64,000 bases of DNA from Amphirosellinia nigrospora (Eukaryota > Ascomycota > Sordariomycetes > Xylariales > Xylariaceae). How positions within the stretch are numbered: the stretch's first letter is position 1; every line of letters begins with the position of its first letter. This document shows positions 13,543 through 25,400 of the stretch, piece after piece. Both the position numbers and the translations under genes were made by a program. The notes beneath the pieces are model-generated. The model was not told where the DNA came from. It saw only the letters and a program-made list of their open reading frames with translations, and did no database searches. The stretch is taken from contig SCHM01000004.1 of assembly GCA_004123355.1 (NCBI GenBank), forward strand, positions 5,545,017 to 5,609,016. The letters run 5' to 3'.

Positions 13543-13574
13543 GGCAGGTAGGCAGGTAGGCAGGTAGGCAGGTA
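13543..13574. repeat. Tandem repeat, 4 copies of GGCAGGTA
   Basis: Four perfect 8-bp units in a row are visible. The unit resembles the scattered AGGTA-containing motif of the intergenic regions here. Confidence 0.95.
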
Positions 13575-13816
13575 CGTGAGATGGGCATTTTTTTCTTTCG
13601 GCCGTAAGTGAGTGTGGGATGAGTTGATTCTCAGCTACCCTCATCACCGCCTCTCTGGGCGGGGCCAAACCCTTGCCAAGACCTTGCCGGCCGGTGAGAA
13701 TGGCAGCGGTGATCTTGCCCGAGACTAAGCAGGACAAAGAGCGATGGGCCCCATTCTAATAACCACGCGCGAGCCGTCCCGCGACCGAGTTTTCCCTGCT
13801 ATTATTACCCAGTGTA

Positions 13817-13851
13817 TGGTGTGGTGTGGTGTGGTGTGGTGTGGTATGGTG
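13817..13851. repeat. Tandem repeat, 7 units of TGGTG (one unit TGGTA)
   Basis: Seven 5-bp units are visible, with the sixth changed in its last base. It lies in the medA 3' flank. Confidence 0.95.
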
Positions 13852-14595
13852 CATGTAAGTAAGTAGGTGGTAGTGTAGATGTGGTGTAATGTATCGAATA
13901 CATGCGCATGCAGCGTGACGTCGCCGGGCCGTTGTCCCGAACAAGTATAGCGAGAGCGAGGCGAGGCGTGGAGAATGAGAGGAGGAGAAGAAGAAGCGGG
14001 AAAGCGGGAAGATGGAGTCGCGGTGCAGGTTGTCATTGGTCCGGAGGGCGGCAGCTGACCTTGGGGGGTAGGTTAATCCAACCCCCCACAACCATCCATA
14101 CCTAGGTACTTATTCGACTGATAAGTTGCTCTCCCTTGCTTTGCCCTTCTTTTTTCTTTCTTTCTTTCCAACCACGCCCTGCCCCGGCTGCCCCCTTTCT
14201 ACGGGTCCCGTGTGCCTCGCCTCACTAGACCGGAGTCGGGTGTCACGTATAGGTGTGGTATTGTATCAGCTCGTCTGTCTGGCTGCCTGCGTGCCTTGGT
14301 TGGATGACTGAACGTATATGAACATGTATGTATGGGTGATTCGAGTACTAAATGACGTGGAGGGTGAGATAACGTATCTGGTAAGAAGAGGGAGGGGGAG
14401 AGAGAAGTCCACCTGTCCCAAGAAAGCCCGTGAGCAAGTTAAGTTGAAGTTGATTGGCGGTAGGTACGTAGGTAGTCCGTCAGTCGACGCAGTCACGGCT
14501 TTCTTCACCGGCTGGGCGGATGAAGCGACAGCTCACACCGAGGAGGGGGCTCGCTCTCTCTTTCTCTCTCTGCGTGCGCACAGTAAGGGAGCCCG

Positions 14596-16773
14596 CTATT
14601 CGCGATGATGTGCGCCACCGCCGTAGGCACTGCTGCCGTAGACATGGCTAGAGTGCTGGTGGCTTGCATACGTGGGCGCCGGCGAGGCGTCGCCGTAGCC
14701 ATTCGTGTCCCAGCGATGGTGATGGCTCATGCCGTAGCTGTACGACGGTAGGCTGGGCATGCGCATGCTCGTGCTCCCCGCCGGCTGCGGCGACTTGAGG
14801 ATCGGCGATAACGTGCGCGCCGTGTACGGGCCCCAGCTGGATGGCGCGCCCGACAGCGAGCGCGGCGAGGCCATCGTCTGCGAGTCGTGGTGCGGGTAGG
14901 GGCTGGCGTCGGTGATGGTGGGCGTGTGAGGCGGGCCGTAGAGGCCCGGGCTCGTGCTGCTCACGGGCGTGAGGATGGCTGGCGGACCCGACGGTCCGGA
15001 TGCTGGGTGATAGGACGGCGCCGAGTGGTGAAGCGCCGATGCGTGCAGCCCGGACGATGTGGATGGATTGACGGACTAGGAGATTTAGAATGTCAGCGAG
15101 AAGCGCGGGACAAGCAGAAAGAGGGGCGGGGAGAGGTAAAGGTTGAGTGAATGTGTGAGCCGATTTCTGTCTCAGATCTAGATGAATAAGGGGGGTGCAT
15201 AGAGATGATCCCGAAAGGACAAGCCTCATTGCCGCCAAATGCGCGAATAACCGAGGGATCAGAGAGGGACAGACGTGCAAGGAAAGAACTCGCACTTACG
15301 TATTTGGAAATGATTTTTTTCAAGGCTTTAGCCAAGATCTTCCACGGAAATACTTTGACATCCTTCTCGATGTTCCTAGGCTTCGGGTTGGGGAAATTCA
15401 TGATGACTTTGAAGAATAGCTCGCTATCGGGCTTGGCCTTGCTCACGGTCAGCGGGCGAAATCCCTCGAGGTTGCGGCGGATGCGGTTCTTCTCGTCGAC
15501 GGTGAAGCGGCCGGGCGCGATGACGAGCTGTTCCAGCAGCGAGATGGTATCTACGCTGGTGACGTAGCACTCGCGCTTCTCGGCCCAGTAGATGCAGCTG
15601 ATGCAGATGCTGTTAGGCGGCCGCTCGCCGACGGGCACGGGCTTGAACGTCGTCGATAGCGTCGAGCCCTGCTGCTTCTTGCTGAACTGGACGATCCGCC
15701 GCCATTGTCGCACTCCTCGGGCGTCCAGTTGCTCGCCATCGAGTCGAGGTCGCCGTGGATCTTGAGGACCGCCTTGGTCGAGTACAGGGCATACGGATTG
15801 AGCCCGCCACCCCTGAGGGGCCCGGCGGCTGGATCGTGCTTGTCCTGACGAGTAACGGCTCGCTCGAGGCCGTCATGGGCAACGCCGTCACGCTCGAGCG
15901 CGAGGTCGGTATTGGCGCATGGTGGTGTGTGCTGGATGGACTCCGGGGTGATGCCAGAGAGTGGCCGTAGGAAGTGGCAGCCCACGCGTTGGTCTTCAGG
16001 AGTGGTGGTGGTGCGCGAGGGTAGTTGGCCCCGTAGGAAGAGCGATGGTAGGTAGACAACATGCTGCCGTTGCCGTCGTGGGCATAACCTTCGGTATCGT
16101 AGGTGGTGGCGACAGCCGGGTGCGTTGTCGGAGCATAGGGATACGTATTTGTAGCATCGGCCGCGGCCTCGGAGAGCTGGTCAGGCTCCCGCTTGAGCGA
16201 GAGAGCTGCGTGCTGCTGGTCCTCCTCAGCTGACTTGTTCGAGGCCCTCCGCGTGATGTCCCCATGCCACCCCTCGGTGCCCGCAGCATGCCCATCACGA
16301 TAAGTAAACGTGCCCACGTCCATATTCCACAACATCTCCCGTCGGCGCTCTCCATCAAGAGTGATATGGGCACGTTGCCGCTCCCGCTCCTCGTGTCTTC
16401 GAGCTGTGGCACGTCTCCGCTGACGAGGTACCAGAACCCGCTGCCATCGTTGGCGTCCGCGTCGGCTGCGCTGGGCTCTTGTGCGATCCGAAGGCGATGA
16501 AAAATGACTCGTAGTCGCGAGTAGATCGTATGGCGCCGAAATCTTGATCAGGAGCTTGGTGCCGGGCAAGCCTCTCGTGGGTTGGTACTCGACCAACGTC
16601 GGCCCTACCGAGGATATGACCTGGCTTGCTGAGTTGTTGGCTGCAAAGGCCAAGTGGTTGAGCTGTGCTGCCGCCGCATTCTCCGTCTCTTGGGCCGTAA
16701 ACGACTGTCCTTGGTATTGATATTGAGGATCTTGGAATGATCTCGTAGATTCAAAAGCTGTCAAAGTATTCAT
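14596..16773 (-). CDS. medA: Medusa (MedA/Acr1/Ren1-type) regulator of conidiation, frame-broken
   Basis: MedA-family proteins are nuclear regulators of the timing and shape of conidium-bearing structures. The family core is clear on the minus strand between about 15790 and 15300: NPYALYSTKAVLKIHGDLD, then RRIVQF, ERPPNSICISCIYWAEK, TSVDTISLLEQLV, FTVDEKNRIRRNLEGFRPL and KPRNIEKDVKVFPWKILA. The N-terminal block MNTLTAFESTRSFQD starts at 16773. An intron of 224 bp (15299-15076, donor GTAAGT, acceptor CTAG) separates the core from the Ser/Pro/His/Tyr-rich C-terminal exon (15075-14596), which ends GGAHHRE. Reading frame changes occur near 16500, 16430, 16315, 15815 and 15703, while the conserved sequence continues across them. 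MNTL is the nearest ATG; coding exons may continue upstream (see next feature). Family assignment is strong. Confidence 0.88.
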
Positions 16774-16938
16774 GTTAGTCCTAAACACCTAGATCCTGAG
16801 ACGACTCCTTCGTGTGAAATACATCGTATTATTATCATCGTCATCATAGTTATCAACATCATCAGAGATTATTCCCAGGGACCCTGCGGTCTTTCTGGTT
16901 CTCGCCTTGAGTATGGGTTGAGAGTGGTAGTAACTTAC

Positions 16939-17244
16939 AGTGCATGGGGGGCGGTTCTTGCTTTGGACACGCGTCTATACCCAGGAGACCAGGCGGGGTG
17001 TCCCACGAAGGTCTCCCCCGTTCGCTCTTGCGGCGGCTTCCTCCTCGTAACGAAGCGTGACCGTCTCGGGAGACTCTATCGCGTCTGCGTCTATGATGAT
17101 GGGCCTCTGTGTATGGTATTGAGGCTGGGGGAAGGGAGCATGGTCAGCTAAAGACCCTAAACACCGGTTGCCCCGTCGGAACTCGTTCTGACTTACCTCA
17201 AAAAGCTTATAGGTAGGGTAGTTGAACTTAATAGCAGACATCAA
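16939..17244 (-). CDS. Spliced upstream coding exons, probably the N-terminus or a leader ORF of medA
   Basis: On the minus strand an ATG at 17244 opens a 16-codon exon (17244-17197), MMSAIKFNYPTYKLFE. A 72-bp intron follows (17196-17125) with a strong GTAAGT donor and a CCCCCAG acceptor. The next exon begins PQYHTQRPIIIDADAIES and continues with an acidic/Ala-rich stretch. A second strong GTAAGT donor follows at 16938-16933, so exon 2 probably ends at 16939. In the frame of exon 1 a TAG lies at 16977-16975, before that donor. Either the piece is a separate short upstream ORF, or one base is wrong and it is the N-terminus of medA, with an intron joining it to the block starting at 16773. The spliced, ordered protein-like sequence makes a chance ORF unlikely. 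Confidence 0.5.
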
Positions 17245-20200
17245 GAGGCGTCCGTTAAGAGGTAGTTGTGAGATATGATGAGTCGGATTTGTTCCAAGTG
17301 GAACGAACGAACCAACACCTGTTTCGGGAGCCTGTGTTGCAAAAGGTCAAGGGGGGAAACGCGGCATAAAATGCAAATAGATAGAGAAATCTATGTGTAA
17401 GTTGGTTGAAGGGTAAGTATAGTTGGGTGTCTGTAGATAGAGATGGCGAGGGGAGCGTGTGAAGAATGATGGGTAATTTAGGACGAATGTTAGCTCGCTA
17501 GCGGGGCTTGTTGCTGTTCCCTTCCTAGGCCGTTGTCTTAGATAGTCGAGTCTATCTGTCGATCTGACGGTTGCTTTTTATGGTGCTACTTCCTCTTCTC
17601 TTACGACGGGGTAGGTGAAACAAAAATGCCCTGAGGAGGTTGATGGCAGTCTCCTTTTCTTTCCTAATAAGGGGGTGGTGGTTGACGGCCCGCGAAAGAC
17701 CAAAACAAGGCTGTTGTAGATCTAGTGGGATTGATCAGAGACCAGCAGGTTGCTGCTACGGCTGATCTGGGGAGATTAATAGGACTAGTCTTCCTTTTCT
17801 TACCAGGCCAGTGGTCTTTGATGGGCAAGTTCGCAGGGATAGATGGCGTTCCAACGTCGCTCATTGGCTTACGCCGGCAGTTGACAAACTGATTCCGAAT
17901 CAAGGTCTCAGAAACTAGAGGCGTTCGAAACTAACTCTTCCCCGCCTCAAAGACTAGATCATACGCAGCGCTCTAGTGTCTACGCTGTATCAGTTGATTG
18001 AAGAAATGCTTCTTGTTCAAATTGTTTCTGTGGCTCAGTCGGAAGAGGAGCATATGGGAGAATTTGGAAGGGATAAACTAGGCTGTCCGATTTTTTTTCT
18101 TTCAAATAGGGGCACATGACAACTTATGCCTGTGGAATGCCAGCATAGGTAATTACAAAACCATGGGAAGCCATAACTCACAATCAACAAATATTCCATA
18201 CAACAAAATTGAGAAGAAGCGGGTTTCGATTGACTGTGGAGCTATCGTTCTTCTTGTATGCAGGCAGCCCGAACCTGTTCGCATGAGGTCGGTTTGGATG
18301 GACTGCAATCAAATAAAGGCAGGTAACCGGGGGAGTTCGCGCGGTGTATGTAATTTGCTTCGTAGCCCAGGTGAACCCGAGGCACACACCGCAACAGTCA
18401 AACAAGAGACAGGTAAACGGCTTCTCAAGAACCACGGTTATCGGAAAGACTGCCGGCAAACAGCGAGTGATGTCAGTCTGGTCTCGCGATTATCCTTTCT
18501 GGCGATGGGGGGGAACTGAAACGCTGTTCCTCAGACTGGGACAAGAGTGAAAGAAATCTGCGAAGGGGAGACGGGATGAGATAAAGGCTCGGGAGAGTCA
18601 GAGAAGTAGGAACGAGACACATTTCATGGCTCGGTTGAACAGACGTGGTGGTTTCTGTAATGGGGCGGTGGTTACGAAAATCCGTAGAAAGGTCGGGCAG
18701 ATGAGACTACGGATACACTTACGAGCCAGCTATGGACGGGTACCTTGCTTCTCGGCCGTTGATCTACGCCTTCTTTGCTTCTCGACCGATTCGTTTAGGA
18801 TTGCCTCTCTCACACTATTTAATTTATCTTGGCAAGCCGCCGCAAAGGTGTGCTAGTGTGTGTGTGGCTCCGTGGATACTCTGAGCAGCCCCCAAGGTTA
18901 CCTCTAGCTGTGGTCGCTATTCTTTGTTCCCCTTGACTCTGCTACTGGTGAGTCGGGCAGTTGCGTGTTGTGTACTATTCCAATCAATGGCGGCCGTAGA
19001 CACCGATAGTAGAAAGTAGTGGGTACTAACTATCCGCTGGCAGGGATGTGGGCCATTAATGCTGAATTCCTAATGTCTCGAAGCTGCAAATCATGCAAGG
19101 GTGTCGTTCGCGTTGGGAGAAGAGAAAAAAAAAAAAACAGGCTGTGACTAGAAGCCCGGTATTGGGGACAAGACAAGCCATTTCTCCCCACAAACTCAAC
19201 GGGGGCTAAGCGGGTTACTGCCGACACCATGTTAGAAAATCCCCTCTCACGCTTGGGCTAGTGGATCAAATGCGTGGAAAAAGAATAGACGAGGCGTAGG
19301 CCCAAGCCCAACTAAGTAATTCAAGGTGAGGGAGACTCCAAGGTGACTCGGCCATGCTATTGGGTCGAAGTAGCTATACCAAGGCTAATAAATGACAGAG
19401 ACTGATATAAGATTACTGATTAGAGCTGCTCCAATAGGCAAGGTCGCGTTAGGCAAGACTACTGATATGCATACTGTAGTGTAAAAACGAGTAACGGCAA
19501 TAGTGACAAGAGAGACACGCCTTAGCCGCATCGTCCCAGGACCAGGAAACGGGAATCTACTGAGCCGTGATTGGGAAATTGGGCCCTGTTACGAAGTGGT
19601 TACCTCTAAAAAGATAAAATGATATCCGTAGCACAAGAAGAAGCGGTTGGCAGTCTCCATCTTCATGAACAATGACATAACATGTGATGAGGCTGTCATA
19701 AGCACGGCTTACTAGTTGTAACCTGATGGCGTACTTTAGGCATGTTGCCATCGTGGCCGAGACGGCCCATACTGCTGCTCATCACATGGCGGTAGTTCCA
19801 TGTATATGTCATATGCAGTATCATACACACCATCTATTCGTAGATCATCAGTGCACCCACCAGCCCGATGTTGGGTAGCAAAGCTGCGGGGGGCCTAAAC
19901 TAGAGCACGCCGGAATAAGGCTTGTTTAGCACAGCGAAGGGTGAAGTCTCCCGTCGTATTGGCTGACACTTCCGTAAAGGGAGAAAAGAGCCATGTAATT
20001 GGCCCCTGACCACGTCCTGCCTGGGGTGGAGTGGTTATTGGACGATCGCCAAGATGGGCCGATCGAAGATCCCCCAGCCCAGTCCAGACATCCCCGGAGC
20101 AGGGGGGAGAGGGGAGAGGGGAGAGGGGAGGAGGGCTTACTTAGTAGTAGTTACCTGGGAGAGTACATGACCGGGGTGTCGTTGTACCATCTTAACTGTG

Positions 20201-22415
20201 TGCGTGTATGCGTGTGTGTCTGTGCCACGGTTGTATGCAGTAACATTTGGGTCGGTCGTGACCCCGTGTAAGTCCACACCTGGGCTCTTATTAGGTAGCG
20301 GACCCGAGGTCCGGGCTTGCTGGAGAACGTCTGTTACACCATTCATCTGTTGTGTGGCACACTGCAAGATTTGCTCATCTCACCTTATTAGAAGGTCAAA
20401 TCAGGACGTTCGGTAGGAGAAACAGCCATCGAATGCACAACTTGACATTGGCCGATTCCAGCTATACTGGATTTTGAATGGCGAGACTCAATAAGGAGGA
20501 ACGGCAGCCATAGTAGCGATAGGCTTGGAGACTGTGCTAGCTTTGTTACGGCCCGTTTAAGCAAAATGGAGGTCGATGCCAATGCTCTTCTAGCTGCCAG
20601 GCCAACTGTGGCATGAAGAGTTGGGCGTCGAGGTCGAGATCATTGTGCGCATTCCGGTCTTTATTTCCCACTCACTGGAATGGGTTGCGAGCTTCCCATT
20701 GTTTTTTGCGTTGAAGCGGAGAGTGATCGGATTACTGCCACTGCCGAGGCATGATAGCATAAGTGATGGCGCGCGGTTCTGGCCAAAGGTACTGTGTTTA
20801 TTTCTCCCACCTAACTCGGAGACAATGGAACGTTTGGTCAAATAATATAGAGCAAGTGGCGTGCAGCCACAAAATTCGAATCCAGACACTGTGGGCTTCG
20901 AGCTCCAGTGGGATTTTTTTGGCTGGCTGTTTCCTGGTAACATCGTTGGAAGTGGCTTTGGCATTATCGTCGAACTGTTTGGAAGCTTGTGTCTGGTTGC
21001 TCGTAGTGTAATTTTTGCCGCCACAATATAACAACCGCGAGTTCTATCGGAATACCATACCTACAAGCACGAGGAATACTGTAAAGATGATAGCACACCC
21101 AAAATGCTAATTAGATAGCATACACGAAGGTCTACGCACGACGTAAGGAGACAAGCAGTGGCTCCGTGACTCAGATGCGGATCTTGCCGCACCGTATTGG
21201 GGAGGAGGAGCTCGGCATCTTTGCAATGGCCTGCGATGATCGCCCTTGGCGGCCGGGGATATACCCTTGTCAAGGCGCCATCACCAATACGCCACGCCCA
21301 AACTACTTCCTAAGTACCTAATACTTGAGGTGAATATTATGATTACTCATGAGATACCCGCTAGGAGTTAATTAGGTCCTGGCTGTATGATAACTTGTGA
21401 TACTCGCGAAGGTTGTGATGGCAGGCATCGAGTCCCTAATAAGAGAGTGCTCTGACCCAAAGGCCCAACTTTGTAGTGAATGTTCGCGCTTCTCTTCCGT
21501 GTACCAAATCAGGCTTTTCTTCGAAGTATTTCATGCATCTCTTGTTACACGTAAGCAATAGCCATATCCCTGGCTACGGCCGTACATGGAAACCATCTAA
21601 GGCACAGTTCTTTGAAGGATAGGACGTTCGCTTTAGCTAGTGACGCAGCGAGCAGAGATCCTGCGTTCAACCGTGTAGATTACGATGATGTGATGGGTGG
21701 CCATTGAAGCGAGCCCAGTTTGGAAACTGTTCATCGCACAACATCATCTCGGATTACCTTCTCAGCGACTGGATATTTCTTGTCGTCCCATCCCAGCGTA
21801 TCCATCGCAAAATCGTGCGTCTCGTTCGTCCGACTATCAAACGAGATAATAAACCTAGCTGCGCAAAGTAAAAATTACCTTACCTCCATCTTCAAATATT
21901 GACCGATGCGTCCCGAATGGCTTCTGCTGGTGTCATCATATTTGGGCTAGTTCGGCCTAGCTGGATTCTTTGGGGCTGGCTGGAAGAAGTAGCGCTCAAG
22001 CCAGAATATGGCTTTTGTAGTAGCCTCTATTACAAAAGTCTCGACAGCAAACCGGCTCCAACTTACCGGTATTCAACATCTGGGGATCTGAGTCTGTCTA
22101 ACCTCGTGTAGGAGCTCCATCAAATGGAGTATAAAGGGCATACCTGCAACAATAGGGAAAGACAAGGATAGACATGGCGTGCTCACGTCCCCAAAACTCA
22201 GGTCCCAGGAACAATGTCTCTAGCAAGTCTCCATGACCGGCGGCTGGCCGCATAACCGCTTGTTACAGATTGCCGATGAATCTCTGTGGCACACATCTCG
22301 AGCTCTGAAACGGCATAATCGAGATTCTGTAATGGGGGAGACACCATGTTTAGTGCTGGGGTGGACCAAATGCGTTCTCTACCAACCATAAACATCACTC
22401 AGCTTGAAGTCGTGT

Positions 22416-22452
22416 CACTCGTCTAACTGAGTGGTGCGAGTTCAACTCTCGT
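22416..22452 (+). pseudogene. tRNA-like fragment (anticodon-arm-like and T-arm-like hairpins)
   Basis: A 5-bp stem CACTC/GAGTG with an 8-base loop is followed by a 5-bp T-arm-like hairpin, GCGAG with loop TTCAACT and CTCGT. The T-loop fits the TTCRANT pattern. The variable region is only 2 bases, and no 5' acceptor strand pairs with the CTTACCA downstream, so this is not an intact tRNA. It may be a decayed tRNA, a SINE head, or chance. Confidence 0.25.
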
Positions 22453-25400
22453 CTTACCAAACTTTGTAACCGAACCTATTGCATTTGAAAATGAAGCGTG
22501 TCGTCGAGATACTCGGCTCGCTTCATTTAAATGCCTCTGGGCAAATTATCAGTTACCACTTATCTTGGTGTTACATATTTGATCTGGGGGCAAAAAAACC
22601 ACTCCATTCGCTAAATGGGGTCTTGATTATGTAGCCTGAGTATTTATGAGCTTAATCTTAGAATAAACTCTCACCGGCGCGTGATTTACCAAGTCTGGAA
22701 AACTGGTAAGATGGATTCAATAACCGTCAGCAAGTAGGCTGCCGCTATGATACGGCCTTTTAGTAGGGTATCGTTTGGCCCCGATCTCTCCCGACTAGTA
22801 TTCCCATGGATGCAAAATTATGGACCGCTCGGCTCAGGCCGAGAAATGGGTCGACCTAACTTGTGCCAGGGTTCCAGAGGCTATTCTGTCTGACCTACCA
22901 AGGTCGACAGGGGTTGGGATCTTAGAAAGGATCCGGCAAGGCCAAACCACACATGCGAGCTTCACGGTGGGTAACCCGGCAACCTTGGGTGAGGGCTAAT
23001 TACCCACGCTCACATCGTTCTCAATTCCAACATATACCTCGCTTGTGAACATGTACTGTCACAAGTATGCGAAAGGTTCTGTGATGGTTACCTGCTAAAT
23101 ATCAAATTGACCAGAAATGGTAACAGCAACGAGGAACACGAGTAGGTACGCAGAGAAATGCACGGACAATCTTTCCGTCACAGATCTCGTGAGCGCTCCT
23201 TTCAAGACCTTGATCCTGGCGGTTGGAAGCCTGCAGCATCACTCGAGATGTCGTGCAACATGCACAATAGAGCCACGGCCAACCAATGGTGAATGTTCTC
23301 CGCCTACTAATCCTACTATACCATGAATCTCACCAGGAGCTTAGGTTACCAAAGGAAAGAACTCCAAAGAGGTTAGCTAGCTTGTTAGATTGGTTTTCGA
23401 AAGACCTTACTTGAAGGGTCTGGTAAGCACAACCTTCTTAAGGCTCAATCTCAATCTCCTCTGTGCAACATACTGCGGAGTATTGTTTCCCCAAGGTATC
23501 GAGCAGATACCATGTTCGTAATTCACGAGCTTATCACTATATGATCCTACCAAGCCTTCATGCTGACAGGACCTCTAGGTCCCCCCCTCCCCCCAGAGAG
23601 AACATTTTAGATATGACTCCATCCCAGGATTTTTATGGCAGCAGGCAGAACAATGAGTCTGTCCTGCAGTCCGTCTCACTAACCGTTCCCGAAGCTTGAA
23701 TCGTATATCGCACCGGAGCGCCGTAACGAATAACCCCATTATATTACAACATTTACGCCCAACTCCTTGAACCTCACCCTGTATACCAAGATTCCAATAT
23801 TGTCCCTCAGGTCATACTGGAGGCCGCCCCGAAACGCATTAGGCCGTAAAAAAACCATATGACAAATTTGGTTGTTGGGTAGCCAGTAAATTACATGAGA
23901 TACACACTATGTAACACGGCTGACATCTAGCTTAAGCCAGGTCGCACGGGGCATATGAGAACCTGTGAGATCTCGCGTATACTATCATTTATTAAATCAT
24001 CACACACACAGCATTCGGCTACTCTAGCTTACCGGGCTGCTGGGTCCAACTGTAGGGTCTACAGGAGCATCGACTTGGATTGAGTAGCAATGGCCGGGGT
24101 GAGTTTGTACCAGAATGCGCGCGGAAAGGCAGCCAGCCGTCCGACGTGCCTGATCTCGGTTCTGGCCCTCGATCCTGCAACTACGCGATGTGTGCTCCGA
24201 CCCTACACAGATATTACGCCCGTAAACAAGACATGAAGCCATGGCCATCACCGCAAGCACAGCCATGAAGAGTTAGGGTCGTGTGGAGCTCTCGGTGTTG
24301 ACACCATACGACGGGAATGTAGACCGACACTGTGGAACGGTCAATGATAGGAGGGCGGGATGATGGTATTGAACAGAGGCTTAGTCGCAGGACACAGCTA
24401 CTTCTGTCGCAAGGACGACATTGTCTAATGCAGCACACCGACAGCCCAAACGACCGGGGATGTATCTCATGGCAGCCGCCGGAGCCATGGCCCGTGAGGG
24501 TTACGTAGGTGGTGTTGGCCTGCAACAGAGCGGAAAATGACGCCCATGGCCAGTCTGATGGGGAGGGGGCCGGGGGATGGACGGGATGGATTTGTTCCGA
24601 TGAGTAACGCCCCCGGACTTCCTCCAGAGGAGGGGGGCCCAGGACGCGAAAAGGAAAAACAAAAAACTCGTTAATCTCACTGCATCGAGCGCCAAACGCA
24701 ACGGCGTTCTTGTCACGGCTCGGCTAACTACGTGACTTGATCATAGAGGTGAAACAGCTACCGGTTTTCTGGGACCGGGTGGCCTAACAAAATGCTCTTA
24801 GGCGATTTCTCATGTCGGCTGCCGCATTCGCTCGATATCATGATACCGCTGCCCCGCCCGTAAGCGAACATTCACTTGGACCGTTCGTCGGGAATGGATG
24901 GAGGCCAATGAGGCTTGACCAAGCCACTCCGGTGACTTGCACGAGCACCAGTGTGTGTCCCAGGAACAATGCCGCGAAACTGACGGGGCAGGGGAGTTAA
25001 AGATGACCAGCGTTTGTGCGTCCGAGACAAGATTATCAAGACACCACACTCGAGTCGCGATCCATGTTATCCATATTCACAGCGGAGATAGCGAGGTGGC
25101 CCAAGCCCCCTGTTGGGGCAGAAATGTTGAATCGATGTCTCAGATGTCTCAGATATCCGCGAGCTCTCCCACGTGGGATTTGTGCTCACCCTCAATAAAC
25201 TCACCCAACTACCGGTCTATCGTCCTTCATTCAGTCGCTGGGTCCAACAAACATCGTCATTTATGTTTCAGGAATGATATCTGATCACCACACCGTACAC
25301 CCCACACCGTACACCCTGCAACAAATACCCGGGGGGGGGGGTCCCAACCTATCAGATCATTGCTGGGTCCGTTGCAGGCAGATCATTCATGGGAAAATAT

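Larger units (their letters stand above)
11933..14595. other. Long convergent intergenic region between emw1 and medA
   Basis: This 2.7 kb holds the two 3' flanks and no gene that I recognise. It is rich in simple sequence: A-rich tracts near 12750-12850 and 13020-13070, a GTA trinucleotide run near 13150-13170, and two tandem arrays listed separately. Short open frames here have biased, low-complexity translations and look spurious. Confidence 0.5.

Noticed and set aside
13902-14105. Arg-rich open frames in the 12-14.6 kb interval
   Set aside because: They have low-complexity content over simple repeats and purine-rich tracts, no splice signals and no family similarity that I recognise.
20104-20131. 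GGGGAGA tandem as a telomere-like or G-quadruplex control element
   Set aside because: It is a short imperfect purine repeat in a gene-free region, and nothing ties it to a function.
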